This document shows positions 13,906-21,870 of a stretch of DNA of 21,870 bases, piece by piece. The DNA is taken from NCBI GenBank assembly GCA_964574815.1, contig CAZNPL010000061.1, positions 1-21,870 of the forward strand. Direction: 5' to 3'. Positions within the stretch are counted from its first letter, which is position 1. Every line of letters starts with the position of its first letter. Below the pieces are notes generated by a model, which saw only the letters and a list, made by a program, of their open reading frames with translations, did not search any database and was not told the origin of the DNA. The position numbers were made by a program, and so were the translations under genes. The DNA comes from CAZNPL01 sp964574815 (GTDB lineage: Bacteria; Planctomycetota; Phycisphaerae; UBA1845).

Positions 13906-16900
13906 TCAGCGCTGGAACGCCTGTTGGAACAAGCCGAAGTCCCGCAGCGACAGACGCTGGTCTCCGTCGAAGTCGAAAACCTCGCAGGCGCTCCCGGAGG
14001 GCGACGTGCCGATGCATTCGACGAACGATGCAAAATCGACGAGATTCACGATGCCATCTGCATTGAAATCGCCGAGATGCTCGCACGCGTCGGGGACCCC
14101 GTTACGATTCAAATCCTGCACGAAACCGCGCGCGATCTCACATTCGTCGAGCTCACCGTTGCCGTTGCAGTCGTGGACGACGCCCAGGTACTCCACCGCA
14201 ACCGAGACCGACGGACTGCCTCCGCACGCAAACGGAGAAACCGCCCCGCTCGGACGCAGTTCGAGCACCATTTCTCCCTCGGCAACCGCCGCGTTGAACG
14301 TCTCGGCGGAAACCACAAGCTCGTCGGTGTCCGCGACGGCCGGGCAATCCGATCCGCTCGATTCGAACGCACGCCCCACGGGCGCCCCGTTCAGATTGAC
14401 ATCGATCCAGCGCTGCGGGCCGCTCAGGTTCGCGACGGCGTGAAGCGTCAGCCTGATCTCGGTGACAGCCGTCGGCGGTGCAGAGTGCGTGAATTGCTGA
14501 GGCATGATCACGCCGATCGGTGAAAGCTCGCCCGAATCGAGCATGACGCGTCCCCACTGATCGCACACGTCGGGAACGCCGTTGGCGTTGCAGTCCAGGT
14601 CGGGGTCGGGGCCGATCTCGCACTCGTCAGGCACCTCGTTGAAGTTGCAGTCTGAACTGGCCGCAGCCGTCCGATAGCGCAACGTCGCTTCCACAAACGA
14701 CGCCGATTCGCATGCCTCGTCATTGACTTCAGCCGAAGCCGTAAACTCCAGGAGTATCTCCCCCTCGACCAGTAAAGAGTTGAACAGACCAGCCGCGACG
14801 ACGATCTCGGCCGCGTCCGGCGTCGCCGGACACTCGGCGGCGTTTTCGTAGACACGGCCGATGAGCGTGCCGTGGATACCGACCTCAAGCCACTCGGCGG
14901 TGTCGTTCAAATCGGCCGACGTGCTCAGCGCGATGCTCACTTCGTCGATTGCCTCCGGCATCTTCTCCAACAGCACCGATTGCGGAGCGTCAGCGCCGAT
15001 CGGCGACAGGGGACCCGTCCGCACGGCGAAAAGCCCGAGGTCGCACCGATCCGGAACGCCGTTCGAATTACAGTCTACGCTCTCCCCGGCCTCAAGGTCG
15101 CATTCATCGGGCACGCCGTTGCGATTGCAGTCGGGTGCCAGACCTTGCGCGATGTCGCAGTCGTCCGGCATCCCGCTGCCGTTGCAGTCGGGCTCGCACT
15201 CGTCCGGGAACATGTTTCCATTGCAGTCAGCACTCTCACCGCTCGACGCGTCGCAGTCGTCTGGACGCCCGTTGGCATTGCAATCCGGTTCGCACGCGTC
15301 CAGAACACCGTTGGCGTTGCAGTCTGATCCTTGGCCCGCGGCGATCTGGCACGCGTCCGACGTCCCGTCGCCGTCGCAGTCCACGAAATACGGCGATTCC
15401 AAGGCGCCCATGTCCACGCGGCATTCTCTGATCCGTGCGCCGCGGGACACATCTTCGGCAAAAGGCGCCGGTGCGTACGTCGGATCGCCCGTGTTGGCGC
15501 AGGGTGAGCCGGCCGACAGCCGATAGTCGCTTCCGCCGGCATCGACAAACAGCGGATCCGCGTCGAACGTTCCGACGCCGTCCCATCCGCCCTCGATGTC
15601 GCTGTATTCAACAACAGCCGAGCCGTTGCTCTCGAACAGGCCCTTGCGCCCGTTGCTCCAGAGGATCGAGCTGCGGATCGTGGCACCACCGCCGCCCGCC
15701 AGGTAGATCGCTCCGCCTCCGCCCGGCGCGTGATTCCCTGCGAAGGTGCAGGCATCGAAACTCGGAAGCCCCGCTGCGGAGTAGACGGCCCCGCCGCCGC
15801 CCACAGCGGTGTTATCATCAAAGAGGCAGCTCTCAATCTGCGAAGAACCCTGAAGGAGAAGCGCCGCACCACCGTCCCCGCTCACTTCGTTCTCGCGAAA
15901 ACGACAGCCGGCGTACGCCGTGCCGGTGGAGCTGATCTCGTAAACTGCGCCCCCATCCGGCGCGCTGTTGGCCTCGAACAAACAGCCCTCGAACGACGCG
16001 CCCGGCGACAACCGCTCGTTGACCACCGCTCCGCCCTTCACAACGGATGTGTTGTTCCTCATTTCCGTGTCAATGAAGCGAGGCCGGCTGCGAAGGTTGT
16101 ACACGGCGCCGCCACCATGCTCGTCCTCCTCGCCTTCCTCCTCTGACTGGCTGTTACCGCTGAACGTGCAGCCTTTGATGGCGCTGTCGCTGTTGTCGTT
16201 GAAGAGGGCGCCCCCCCGCGCAGCGGCGGTGTTGTCGGTGAACACAGCGCCGCTGATCGTCGGTGTGGACTGAGCAACAAACATCGCCCCGCCGTGGGGT
16301 GCGTCATTGCCATGCAGCGTGCCGCCGGATATCACCGGCTCGGCGAAACGGTCGACGTAGATCCCTCCGCCGCCGGAAAACGCCGCGTTATGTAGAAAGT
16401 TGCTGTTTTCAAAGACAGCGGCTGCGCCGTCCAGAAACACCGCCCCGCCGCGATCCGCGGCGTTGTCGGTGAACGTGCAGTTTCTCAAAGTCGGCGCACC
16501 CTCGAACGCGAACAGCCCTGCACCCCGGTCGTCCGGATAGGACTGGTCGGCGAAGCCCCCGCTGATCGTAAACCCGTCAACGACCGCGGACGCATCCCGG
16601 CGCACCGCCGTAATCACATGAAACGCGTTGTCTTCGCGATTCGCAAAGCCCTCACCGTCGTCGCCCGCGAGATCGCCCGACAGCACCGAGTGGAACGCCC
16701 CGAGATTCCGTTGAGCAGGCGACGATTCATTTCCGGCAAAGCCGCCATAAAGGGTTACCCCCTCCACCGGAGAGAACGACGCCTCCCGCTCTCCGGGGAG
16801 ACCCGGACGGTAGACGCCCGCCGCAACCCGGATCTCCCTCACGTTCCCGCCGGATGCAGCCGCGTGAGCCAGTGCGTCGTGCAGGTTACTGTAAGCGTCG

Positions 16901-19900
16901 GTCCAGTTTCGACCGGTTTCGGCTCCTCCCGCCGCGGCGTCGACGTAGAGGACGGTGCTCTCGCAGACATCCGGGATCGTATCACCGTTTTCATCGAGGG
17001 CACGACCGTCACGCACGTCACACAGATCGAGTGCGCCGTTGTCGTTGCAATCGAAGGACCCTTCCCCGGCAATGTCCACGCTGTCGAGAATGGCGTTGTC
17101 GTTGCAGTCCTCCTGATACTCATAAGCCCCTATGTCGACGACCGGCGCCCCCGCCGGCCCCCCATTCCCGGTGTCGGTCGTCTCCGGATCGTCCGCCCGC
17201 CGAAGCGCACCGCGAACGTCGAAGACCGATCCGGCCGGCAGCGATGCATTGTCTCCCGCATCAATGCAGGCGGAGCCGGCTCCGATTCGAAGATCATCAT
17301 CCGCAGTCCCCAGGATGCCGTCGGGACCATCGGGGTCGATAAAGACGGGATCTTCGCTGACGTTCCCCTCGCCCCCCAGCACGCCCGACCAGTTCTCGAT
17401 ACAACTGTAATTAACAACGGTGCTGCCTTCGACCGTGCTGAGCTGGGCTGAATCGTCGAAGATGCCTCTCGCACGATTTCCCCAGAGAATGCTGTTTGCG
17501 AGCACCACCGGGTTGCCGTCCCGGTTGTGGATACCCGCTCCCGGACCGCCGCTCGTGTTCCGGCTGATCGTACATTGGATCGCGCTCAGCGTGGTCTCGC
17601 CCGTCAGCCGGATTCCCCCGCCGAACCGACCCTCGTTGCCCGCAACAACGGTATTGAGCAGGTTGGTGACGCCGTTTTCCACGAGAATGCCGTACTCGTC
17701 GTTGCCCCGGATGATCGTTTCCGAAAGGAACAGTTCGACATTCTCCGCATAGACGCCGCCGCCCTCATCCGCTTCGTTACCGGCGATCACGCACCGCTCG
17801 AGCGTGACGGTGCCGGGACCTCGGGCGTAGAGTCCCCCACCTTCCCTTGATGCAACGTTCCGCTCGAGCACACAATCGGTCAGGGTAACGTCGCCGGAGG
17901 CGATGAACACGCCGGCCGCACGCGACGTACCCCAATTCCCGCTGAAGACACAGTTGGAGATCGTCGGCGACGCGTCATCCGCCATCAGCCCCGCGCCATA
18001 CACCGCACGGTTGTCCCGGATGCGACAATTGCGGATCGTAGGCGCGGCTCGTTCGACTCGTATCCCTCCGCCTCCGTCCGGACTCGACCAGCCGCCCCTG
18101 ACGACGAAACCATCCAGCACGGCTCCGGAACCAACGTCGACGGCCGTCACGATGTGGAGGACGTTATCGCTTCGATTGCTGAAATCGGGACCGTCATCGC
18201 CGTTGACGTCGCCGCTGAGAATGGTCTCGTGAACGTTGAAATCTCGCTCGGCAAGTGACATCTCGTTGCCGGCGAATCCGCCGTAGACAGCGACCTCGTC
18301 CACCAACGCAAAGGTCGCATTGCGGTCGCTGCCGAACCCAGCCGGGGTGTAAGTGCCGGCCGCCACCCAGATGGCGTCCACCATGCCGCCCGCAGCCGCG
18401 GCATGTGACAATGCGTTGTTCAGGTCGCGGTGGGCGTCCGCCCAGGACGTGCCCGAACCGGCTCCTCTCGCGTTTGCGTCGACGTAGACCACCGACGACT
18501 CGCAGATGTCGGGTAGTCCGTTGTTGTTGTTGTCCTTGGTCAGCCCGGTCGCAATGGAACACTCATCGGGTACGCCGTCTGCGTCGCAGTCCGGATCACA
18601 GTCGTCCGGAACTCCGTTTTTGTTGCAGTCGGCGCTGGTCCGCGCTGTGATGTCGCATGCGTCCGGCACTCCGTTACCGTTGCAGTCCGGTGCAGAGCCG
18701 ACAAACAGGTCCTCCTCATCGCTGATCCCGTTGCCATCACAATCCCCGGCTTCAAACGCACCCATGTCGACCAGGGGCGCGAACCCCTCGCCCGTATCAT
18801 CACGAGAAGGTTCGTCAAAGCGCCTCGGATTACCATCGAACTCGAAGGGGATGGGCTCTTCGTGATCGCCGTCGCCGTCGAGGTCGAACACATCTTGGGC
18901 CACCTGACCGTTGTCGCCGGCGTCGACGCAGGGCGACAGAACGCTCATTCGAAGGTTGTCGTCCAGGGTGCCCGGGATGTCGTCCGCGCCGTCTACGTCA
19001 ACGAACATCGGGTCTGAATCGATGTTGCCGTTGCCGAAGTGCTCGACAGGCAGTGCCTCCACGCAACTGTGTTCCACGACGGGCAGACCGAAGGTCGCGT
19101 CCAGGTGGGCGGTCTCGCCGTTGCCGGACTGGTCTCGGTTACCCCACAGAATCGAATTGACAAGCCCCAGGTCCGACGCGGACTCAAGGGCAAATGCACC
19201 GCCGAGACCCTCGGTTGTGTTATACGCGAAGACGGAGTTTCTTGCGTCGATGACAACTTGCGAATTCTGGGCGGCGATCGCCCCGCCGCGCCCGCCGGCG
19301 AGATTGTGCACGAAAATGCACCCATGCAGTCGAACGTCCGCTTCATAGATGTTGCCCATGGCACCGCCGGGGCCACGGGACTCATTGCCGGCGAACTGGC
19401 AATGGATGAGCGTGGGGTCGCCGCCTTCATTGTGGATGGCTCCTCCGGCGAACGCCGAGTTTCCCTCGAATGCACACCGAACAAGCGTCGGCAGGCCGCC
19501 CTGGATCCAGATAGCTCCCGCCTTGGTCTCAGCCACATTGTCCGTAAACTCACAATCGATCAGGGTCGGATCGCCCCCATCATCGAAGAACGGTCCCGCA
19601 CCCCCGAGTAAAGCGTCTTCGACAAGTGTTGCGGCGTTGCTCAACACCGAGAGCGACCGCAGATTGCCGGTTCCCAGGCCGCCTCCGATCTGGGCGCGGT
19701 TATTACGGAAACTGCAGCGCTCGAAGGTCGGGCTGCCCACTTCAATGTAAACGCCGCCGCCGATCAGGCCGGTGTTGCCCTCGAACACACATCGGGAAAC
19801 GGTCGGCGAGGCGTCCTCGACGTACATTCCGCCGCCGGTGTACTGCTCGCATGTGAAGCCCAGCGCCGACGTGTTGCCCGCGGTGACGATAAAACCATCC

Positions 19901-21870
19901 AGCACCGCTTCCGGCCCGACGTGCGACGCGGTCACCACGCGATGAGCATTCTCCTCGATGTTGGCAAAATCGGGCTCGTCATCCGCGTTCAGATCGCCGC
20001 TCAGGACGGTCGGATATCGCACAGGGTCGCGCTCCTCCAGGCGGGATTCGGTGCCGCCGAAGCCGCCGTGGATCGACACGCCGTCAATCAGCCGAAAGCT
20101 CACGCTGCGGGGATCGCCCGGCATGGTCTCGCGAGACGGACGGTACGTCCCGGCGGCCACCCAGATCTCTCGAACCGCGTTGAGCGGATCAGAGGCCACG
20201 GTCAGGGCCAATTCCAGGTCAACGTATGCATGACGCCAGCTCGTGCCGTGCTCCAGCCCGCCGGCGCGTGCGTCAACGTAGAGCCGTTCCGCGCGGCACT
20301 CATCCGGCACGCCGTCTTCGTCCTGGTCCGCACTGGTCACGGCGGCGATGTCGCACGCATCGGGAATGCCGTTGCCGTTGCAGTCGAATTCGTCCAGGTC
20401 GCATTCGTCGGGTATGCCGTTCGGCTGGCAGTCGAGACTCGTCCCGTCAATGATGTCGCACTCATCCGGCACGCCGTTGATGTTACAGTCCGTGGAGACT
20501 GCGGAGATGATGTCGCACTCATCCGGCACGCCGTTTCCATTGCAGTCCGTTTCGTCGGTAATGCATTCGTCGGGAATCAGATTGCCGTTGCAATCAACGC
20601 TCGTCCCGTCACGCACGTCGCACGGATCGTGTACGCCGTTCTCGTTACAGTCGCGAAGCGGCTCGCACTCGTCGGGAATGCCGTTGCCGTCGCAATCCTC
20701 GCTCGCGCCGGACGCTATATCACACGAGTCGGCAAGCCCGCTGTCGTTGCAGTCCGGTTCGCACACGTCCAACACCCCGTTCCCGGAGCAGTCCAACGCG
20801 GGGTCGGCTGCGATCTGCTCCGTGTCATCGACGCCGTTGTCGTCGCAATCCCGCGAGGCCGAGGGAGAGAAACACAGCGAGAACGACTGTGGCCCCACCG
20901 GCACGTTGTAGCCCAGCACTTCGACGCGCCACACGCCCGGCGTCGGTCCAACAACGTGAACTTGCTCGATGTTGTTGATGTGGTCCTTTCCCGTCCGGAC
21001 GGCCGGAGCTGCCGGCTCCGCCGGATCCAGTGTCCAAGGAAAATGGCGGCGGCCGAACGGATCGAAGACGCGCACGTCGAGATCGTTGACCAGTGAAGGC
21101 TCGACGTTCGGCGTTCCGGGCGCGTCGTCCCAAGCGAGCGTCAGCTTCAGCTCCGGGTCGCCGTGAATGACGACCAGAGACATCTCGTATGCCTCCCCGT
21201 GCTCAAGCAACGACTCGACGAAAGTGCCCGATCGCATGAAGTCGATCGTTTCCTGAATCTTCAGCAAGCCATAGCCGCTCTGATAATCGGGTCCCGGCAG
21301 CGCCACGTCCCCGGCGTTGTGCGCGAATAACGCCTTCAACGCGGCGTTGGAAGGATCCGCGCGGTCAGGAAATCGGTTGCGATAATCCTCGATGAGCAAG
21401 GCGCTCAGACCGGTCACTGTCGGCGTCGCCATGGACGTTCCGCAGAACGTGACGTAGTCACCGTCCGCCGCGCATGACGTGACCCCTTCATCTCCGTTGG
21501 TCTGGCAACCCGGTGCGCACACGTCGGGCTTGAGCCGACCGTCGTCCGTCGGTCCCCAGCTTGTAAACGATGCAATCGACGCATCGTTCGCGTTGACCGC
21601 ACCCACCGTAATGTGATTCTTCGCCGTCGCCGGAGGCGCCGTCGAATGGTAGCCGTCCGGGCTGACGGCGCAGCAGAAGCCGCAGCCGCGCTCGTTACCG
21701 TTGGCCCAGATAACTCGGAAAGGCCTTCCCAGGGCACCTCGGACAACCGAGTCGATGACCGCCGACGTCACCCCATAATCGCCCGTGATGTCGCAGCTCA
21801 GGAAGTTGGAGCAGACGTTCGTGCCGATCGAATTGTTGGCGATGTCGGCGCCGTGAACGTTGATCGCCTC
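13906..21870 (-). CDS. Giant secreted subtilisin-like serine protease with three beta-helix modules, DCNxNG arrays and a dockerin-like end (5' partial)
   Basis: The frame is open to the window edge; 2654 residues are visible and the N-terminus (signal peptide, catalytic Asp and His) lies outside. Residues 1-190 are the C-terminal half of an S8 subtilase, with the oxyanion Asn in WANGNERG and the catalytic Ser in GTSMATP (Ser146, codon 21433-21435). A jelly-roll of KP-43 type follows (LVNDLDVRVFDP, NNIEQVHV, NVPVGPQSF). Then come arrays of DCNxNGxPDxCD units alternating with three large beta-helix modules, each opening with a YVD...GTSW-like header and closing with D(I/M)GA(Y/F/L)E, as in choice-of-anchor Q/PMP-like proteins. 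Two related 129-residue sandwich domains follow, and the protein ends in two EF-hand loops (DFNADGIVNLVDF, DFDGDQRLSLRDF). It should be a calcium-stabilised extracellular or surface protease. The beta-helices may bind polysaccharide or act as spacers. The substrate is unknown. Confidence 0.95.
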   Translation of the reverse strand, partial: EAINVHGADIANNSIGTNVCSNFLSCDITGDYGVTSAVIDSVVRGALGRPFRVIWANGNERGCGFCCAVSPDGYHSTAPPATAKNHITVGAVNANDASIASFTSWGPTDDGRLKPDVCAPGCQTNGDEGVTSCAADGDYVTFCGTSMATPTVTGLSALLIEDYRNRFPDRADPSNAALKALFAHNAGDVALPGPDYQSGYGLLKIQETIDFMRSGTFVESLLEHGEAYEMSLVVIHGDPELKLTLAWDDAPGTPNVEPSLVNDLDVRVFDPFGRRHFPWTLDPAEPAAPAVRTGKDHINNIEQVHVVGPTPGVWRVEVLGYNVPVGPQSFSLCFSPSASRDCDDNGVDDTEQIAADPALDCSGNGVLDVCEPDCNDSGLADSCDIASGASEDCDGNGIPDECEPLRDCNENGVHDPCDVRDGTSVDCNGNLIPDECITDETDCNGNGVPDECDIISAVSTDCNINGVPDECDIIDGTSLDCQPNGIPDECDLDEFDCNGNGIPDACDIAAVTSADQDEDGVPDECRAERLYVDARAGGLEHGTSWRHAYVDLELALTVASDPLNAVREIWVAAGTYRPSRETMPGDPRSVSFRLIDGVSIHGGFGGTESRLEERDPVRYPTVLSGDLNADDEPDFANIEENAHRVVTASHVGPEAVLDGFIVTAGNTSALGFTCEQYTGGGMYVEDASPTVSRCVFEGNTGLIGGGVYIEVGSPTFERCSFRNNRAQIGGGLGTGNLRSLSVLSNAATLVEDALLGGAGPFFDDGGDPTLIDCEFTDNVAETKAGAIWIQGGLPTLVRCAFEGNSAFAGGAIHNEGGDPTLIHCQFAGNESRGPGGAMGNIYEADVRLHGCIFVHNLAGGRGGAIAAQNSQVVIDARNSVFAYNTTEGLGGAFALESASDLGLVNSILWGNRDQSGNGETAHLDATFGLPVVEHSCVEALPVEHFGNGNIDSDPMFVDVDGADDIPGTLDDNLRMSVLSPCVDAGDNGQVAQDVFDLDGDGDHEEPIPFEFDGNPRRFDEPSRDDTGEGFAPLVDMGAFEAGDCDGNGISDEEDLFVGSAPDCNGNGVPDACDITARTSADCNKNGVPDDCDPDCDADGVPDECSIATGLTKDNNNNGLPDICESSVVYVDANARGAGSGTSWADAHRDLNNALSHAAAAGGMVDAIWVAAGTYTPAGFGSDRNATFALVDEVAVYGGFAGNEMSLAERDFNVHETILSGDVNGDDGPDFSNRSDNVLHIVTAVDVGSGAVLDGFVVRGGWSSPDGGGGIRVERAAPTIRNCRIRDNRAVYGAGLMADDASPTISNCVFSGNWGTSRAAGVFIASGDVTLTDCVLERNVASREGGGLYARGPGTVTLERCVIAGNEADEGGGVYAENVELFLSETIIRGNDEYGILVENGVTNLLNTVVAGNEGRFGGGIRLTGETTLSAIQCTISRNTSGGPGAGIHNRDGNPVVLANSILWGNRARGIFDDSAQLSTVEGSTVVNYSCIENWSGVLGGEGNVSEDPVFIDPDGPDGILGTADDDLRIGAGSACIDAGDNASLPAGSVFDVRGALRRADDPETTDTGNGGPAGAPVVDIGAYEYQEDCNDNAILDSVDIAGEGSFDCNDNGALDLCDVRDGRALDENGDTIPDVCESTVLYVDAAAGGAETGRNWTDAYSNLHDALAHAAASGGNVREIRVAAGVYRPGLPGEREASFSPVEGVTLYGGFAGNESSPAQRNLGAFHSVLSGDLAGDDGEGFANREDNAFHVITAVRRDASAVVDGFTISGGFADQSYPDDRGAGLFAFEGAPTLRNCTFTDNAADRGGAVFLDGAAAVFENSNFLHNAAFSGGGGIYVDRFAEPVISGGTLHGNDAPHGGAMFVAQSTPTISGAVFTDNTAAARGGALFNDNSDSAIKGCTFSGNSQSEEEGEEDEHGGGAVYNLRSRPRFIDTEMRNNTSVVKGGAVVNERLSPGASFEGCLFEANSAPDGGAVYEISSTGTAYAGCRFRENEVSGDGGAALLLQGSSQIESCLFDDNTAVGGGGAVYSAAGLPSFDACTFAGNHAPGGGGAIYLAGGGGATIRSSILWSNGRKGLFESNGSAVVEYSDIEGGWDGVGTFDADPLFVDAGGSDYRLSAGSPCANTGDPTYAPAPFAEDVSRGARIRECRVDMGALESPYFVDCDGDGTSDACQIAAGQGSDCNANGVLDACEPDCNANGRPDDCDASSGESADCNGNMFPDECEPDCNGSGMPDDCDIAQGLAPDCNRNGVPDECDLEAGESVDCNSNGVPDRCDLGLFAVRTGPLSPIGADAPQSVLLEKMPEAIDEVSIALSTSADLNDTAEWLEVGIHGTLIGRVYENAAECPATPDAAEIVVAAGLFNSLLVEGEILLEFTASAEVNDEACESASFVEATLRYRTAAASSDCNFNEVPDECEIGPDPDLDCNANGVPDVCDQWGRVMLDSGELSPIGVIMPQQFTHSAPPTAVTEIRLTLHAVANLSGPQRWIDVNLNGAPVGRAFESSGSDCPAVADTDELVVSAETFNAAVAEGEMVLELRPSGAVSPFACGGSPSVSVAVEYLGVVHDCNGNGELDECEIARGFVQDLNRNGVPDACEHLGDFNADGIVNLVDFASFVECIGTSPSGSACEVFDFDGDQRLSLRDFGLFQQAFQR
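13909..14079 (-). other. Dockerin-like EF-hand pair at the C-terminus of the giant subtilase
   Basis: The two Ca-type loops are DFNADGIVNLVD and DFDGDQRLSLRD, separated by a linker with two Cys (VECIGTSPSGSACEVF). This matches the dockerin-like endings common on secreted planctomycete proteins. Whether it binds a cohesin or only caps the protein cannot be told. Confidence 0.75.
14080..14559 (-). repeat. Second 160-residue [sandwich domain + 2-unit DCNxNG array] repeat
   Basis: A 387-base domain (14173-14559) plus a 93-base array (14080-14172). It has exactly the length of the preceding unit at 14560-15039. Shared landmarks are LSPIG, a central W, (L/V)GR, CPA, ELVVSAETFN (EIVVAAGLFN in the first copy) and GEMVLEL (GEILLEF). 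Confidence 0.8.
14560..15039 (-). repeat. First 160-residue [sandwich domain + 2-unit DCNxNG array] repeat
   Basis: A 387-base domain (14653-15039) plus a 93-base array (14560-14652), tandem with the unit at 14080-14559. The protein sequences have diverged but no length change has occurred. Confidence 0.8.
15040..15381 (-). repeat. DCNxNG array with 7 units
   Basis: Seven units of the type DCNxNGxPDxCD, with Ca-type Asp/Asn ladders and two Cys in most units. It lies between beta-helix module 3 and the sandwich repeats. Confidence 0.85.
15382..16962 (-). repeat. Beta-helix module 3 of the giant subtilase
   Basis: About 527 residues. It opens with LYVDAAAGGAETGRNWTDAY, carries the header motifs EIRVAAGVYRP, LYGGFAGNES, VLSGDL and VVDGFTISGG, then many GGA(V/I/L)-type and F..N turns (PMP-like), and ends VDMGALE. 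Confidence 0.8.
16963..17109 (-). repeat. DCNxNG array with 3 units
   Basis: Three units (DCNDNAILDSVD, DCNDNGALDLCD, DENGDTIPDVCE) link beta-helix modules 2 and 3. Confidence 0.8.
17110..18501 (-). repeat. Beta-helix module 2 of the giant subtilase
   Basis: About 464 residues. It opens with VYVDANARGAGSGTSWADAH, has the same header blocks (AIWVAAGTYTP, VYGGFAGNEM, ILSGDV, VLDGFVVRGG) and ends VVDIGAYE. Confidence 0.8.
18502..18744 (-). repeat. DCNxNG array with 5 units
   Basis: Five units, for example DCNGNGVPDACD and DCNKNGVPDDCD. The last (DNNNNGLPDICE) has lost its first Cys. It links beta-helix modules 1 and 2. Confidence 0.8.
18745..20295 (-). repeat. Beta-helix module 1 of the giant subtilase
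   Basis: About 517 residues. It opens LYVDARAGGLEHGTSWRHAY, has the header blocks EIWVAAGTYRP, IHGGFGGTES, VLSGDL and VLDGFIVTAG, then PMP-like repeats such as CAFEGNSAFAGGAIHNEGG, and ends VDMGAFE. Confidence 0.8.
20296..20850 (-). repeat. DCNxNG array with about 11 units
   Basis: This is the longest array of the protein, placed between the protease jelly-roll and beta-helix module 1. Typical units are DCDGNGIPDECE and DCNINGVPDECD. In DNA it gives imperfect repeats of about 36-54 bases that should not be mistaken for CRISPR. Confidence 0.85.

Noticed and set aside
20296..20850. Regular DNA repeats that could look like a CRISPR array
   Set aside because: They encode in-frame DCNxNG protein units with varied spacing and no identical direct repeats, and no cas genes are near.
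19921..21096. 391-codon plus-strand frame inside the giant subtilase gene
   Set aside because: It is a shadow of the DCNxNG array and jelly-roll; its apparent repeats mirror those of the minus strand.

Overview
The window looks like a chromosomal segment of an uncultured planctomycete, probably of the class Phycisphaerae. This is inferred from sequence style only: high GC, membrane proteins ending in a CGYxL...RCPECGTPF zinc ribbon, long arrays of DCNxNGxPDxCD units, internal beta-helix modules ending D(I/M)GA(Y/F/L)E, a C-terminal dockerin-like EF-hand pair, and intergenic DNA rich in short tandem repeats and palindromes. No rRNA, tRNA or CRISPR array was recognised.

Layout. Positions 1-1864 form an accessory patch. 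It holds the 3' end of an RHS-repeat protein whose tip carries a probable metal-dependent effector domain, a small membrane zinc-ribbon gene directly behind it (candidate immunity gene), then a scar with a short RHS-core fossil and the N-terminal stub of a REP-associated tyrosine transposase. A convergent gene (1865-3322, minus) encodes a lipoprotein with two SdrD/Cna-B-like domains and an 18-residue poly-Asp tail. Positions 3323-4903 are a gene-free repeat island with heptamer, octamer, 14-mer and 185-bp repeats, perfect palindromes and a 100-N assembly gap. It ends about 20 bp from the hslU stop codon.

The core locus is hslV-hslU (4904-6820, minus), the HslVU protease. Divergent from it is a small lipoprotein (7121-7615, plus). 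Then four genes run on the minus strand: a membrane protein with two zinc ribbons, an O-antigen ligase/polymerase-like protein with a TPR-like tail, a secreted 767-residue protein with a central TPR module, and a giant secreted subtilase (13906 to the window edge, at least 2654 residues, N-terminus outside).

The giant protein is the most striking item. A KP-43-like S8 protease and jelly-roll are followed by three beta-helix modules separated by calcium-binding-type DCNxNG arrays, then two equal-length 160-residue [sandwich + array] units and a dockerin-like pair. Much of the window serves the cell envelope (secreted protease, lipoproteins, polysaccharide ligase, RHS effector), with HslVU as the cytoplasmic housekeeping exception. 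No completely new system can be proven from the sequence alone. The best candidates are the RHS effector/zinc-ribbon membrane pair and the architecture of the giant subtilase.
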